From positions 1 to 64,000 of the forward strand of contig JAJQFS010000030.1 in assembly GCA_021200995.1 (NCBI GenBank): a stretch of 64,000 nucleotides of DNA. The letters are read 5' to 3'. A program made the position numbers and the translations under genes. The notes beneath the pieces were generated by a model. It had not been told where the DNA came from. It worked only from the letters and a program-made list of their open reading frames with translations, and did not search any database. Below, piece by piece: positions 63,238-64,000 of this stretch. The DNA is from Lachnospiraceae bacterium. GTDB taxonomy: Bacteria > Bacillota > Clostridia > Lachnospirales > Lachnospiraceae. The stretch's first letter is position 1. Each line of letters begins with the position of its first letter.

Positions 63238-64000
63238 CTATCTTTCCCTGGCGGCGTCCAGAAACGCTTTCACACCCTCTAACTGCTTTTCCGCCTCAGA
63301 TCTGCCCATGTCATACAATTTCTGAAGCTTTGCCGGGTCATGTTCCATGCGCCCCACATCCGGCTCTTTGGGCGGTTTGATGACAAAAGCCTCCCCCTTC
63401 CGCTCCAGGTCGGCGATCACATCCAGCGTGTGATTATAATGCTCGCTGCGGTTTTCCATCGTCTTCGCCAGATTCGGATATTTGTGCAAAAGCAGACACG
63501 TTGCTTTCGTGAAGGCGCTGTTTTTTTTGCGATACCCTTCCTGCCTGGTGCGCACGACGATATTTCGTTCATAGCCGATACTGCGCAGCCACTCAATGGG
63601 AATGGAATCGGAGACACCGCCGTCGAGCAGATTCAGGCCATCCACCGAGACAACCTTCGACACAAGCGGCATGGACGCGGACGCCTGCATATAGAGCAGA
63701 TCATGCTCGTCCCCCTTCTCACAAAGATAATAGTACGGCTCCCCCGTATCCACATTGGTGCAGCCCATATAAAACTTTACGGGATTTGAGCGAAAGGTTT
63801 CCGTGTCAAACAGATCATATTCAAAGGGAATATCATGGTAACAGAACTTCGGCTCGTACAAATCCCCGCACTTCAGCCACGAGGTAAAGGTTCCTAAACG
63901 TTTATCATGGCAGAAGCGGAGATTATAGCGGATGGTGCGGCCAATCTGGCGGGATTTGTAATTACAGCCAAAGCAGGCTCCGGCGGATACGCCCACGTAA
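63238..64000 (-). CDS. patatin-like phospholipase (5' end cut by window edge)
   Basis: A serine lipid hydrolase of the patatin/RssA type, missing its N-terminus because the gene begins beyond position 64000. The nucleophile elbow GVSAG is at the very edge; the catalytic Asp is in LLDGGVSDSIPIEW. The remainder (NPVKFYMGCTNVDTGEPYYY and ASASMPLVS) fits the bacterial patatin group. The usual preceding glycine-rich oxyanion motif must lie outside. The acceptor lipid is unknown. Confidence 0.88.
   Translation of the reverse strand, partial: YVGVSAGACFGCNYKSRQIGRTIRYNLRFCHDKRLGTFTSWLKCGDLYEPKFCYHDIPFEYDLFDTETFRSNPVKFYMGCTNVDTGEPYYYLCEKGDEHDLLYMQASASMPLVSKVVSVDGLNLLDGGVSDSIPIEWLRSIGYERNIVVRTRQEGYRKKNSAFTKATCLLLHKYPNLAKTMENRSEHYNHTLDVIADLERKGEAFVIKPPKEPDVGRMEHDPAKLQKLYDMGRSEAEKQLEGVKAFLDAARER

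Overview
The window looks like a chromosome segment of a Gram-positive anaerobe of the class Clostridia, most likely family Lachnospiraceae. This is an inference from gene content: a dgt-dnaG-rpoD-trmK-nif3 block, the Firmicute families DUF4364, DUF4250 and DUF1836, LPXTG-type pilins, an oxygen-sensitive 2-hydroxyacyl-CoA dehydratase set, a radical-SAM maturase and GGAGG ribosome binding sites. Base composition is close to balanced. No phage, CRISPR array or rRNA operon is visible.

Layout. 0.4-8.6 kb (minus strand): a cell-surface locus with a major pilin, a giant CnaB-repeat adhesin and an AP2-domain DNA-binding protein. 8.6-9.1 kb: a gene-free stretch with tandem 12-bp repeats, a 31-bp inverted repeat and a probable small RNA. 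9.2-16.1 kb (minus): an orphan ABC solute-binding lipoprotein, a broken membrane acyltransferase, a 2-hydroxyacyl-CoA dehydratase cluster (two HgdB-like subunits and an activase) and an AAA/PD-(D/E)XK protein. 16.4 kb: serC on its own consensus promoter. 17.7-21.2 kb (minus): a VTC / DUF4956 / beta-helix cassette. 21.6-29.4 kb: CDF transporter, GT39-like protein, shikimate kinase, PfkB kinase, anSME-like radical SAM enzyme, TauE-like transporter and a divergent LysR regulator. 29.5-36.8 kb (minus): the macromolecular-synthesis block. 37.1-41.0 kb (plus): cysD-cysNC-sulfotransferase, probably the most distinctive system here. 41.0-44.2 kb: a cloverleaf-like structured element, tRNA-Leu(AAG), an XRE regulator facing an RpoA-CTD-like protein, and a MATE pump behind an early terminator. 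44.7-64 kb: housekeeping genes (phosphoglucomutase, aminopeptidase P, malic enzyme, clpB, an antiporter, deoD, mnmA, rarA, an acyltransferase), ending in a patatin-like gene cut by the window edge.

How genes work together. The cysD-cysNC-sulfotransferase operon can make PAPS from sulfate and ATP and spend it on an unknown acceptor. No sulfate-reduction gene lies beside it, so the layout recalls the rhizobial nodP-nodQ-nodH arrangement rather than cysteine synthesis. The VTC-like, DUF4956 and beta-helix proteins are translationally coupled or close-set and probably form one envelope-linked system.

Four genes (acyltransferase, HgdB-like subunit, MATE pump, polysaccharide deacetylase) each carry one frameshift that a single-base change restores. 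In three the shift is at a T5/T6 run. This suggests sequencing error or run-length slippage and should be settled before any gene is called dead.
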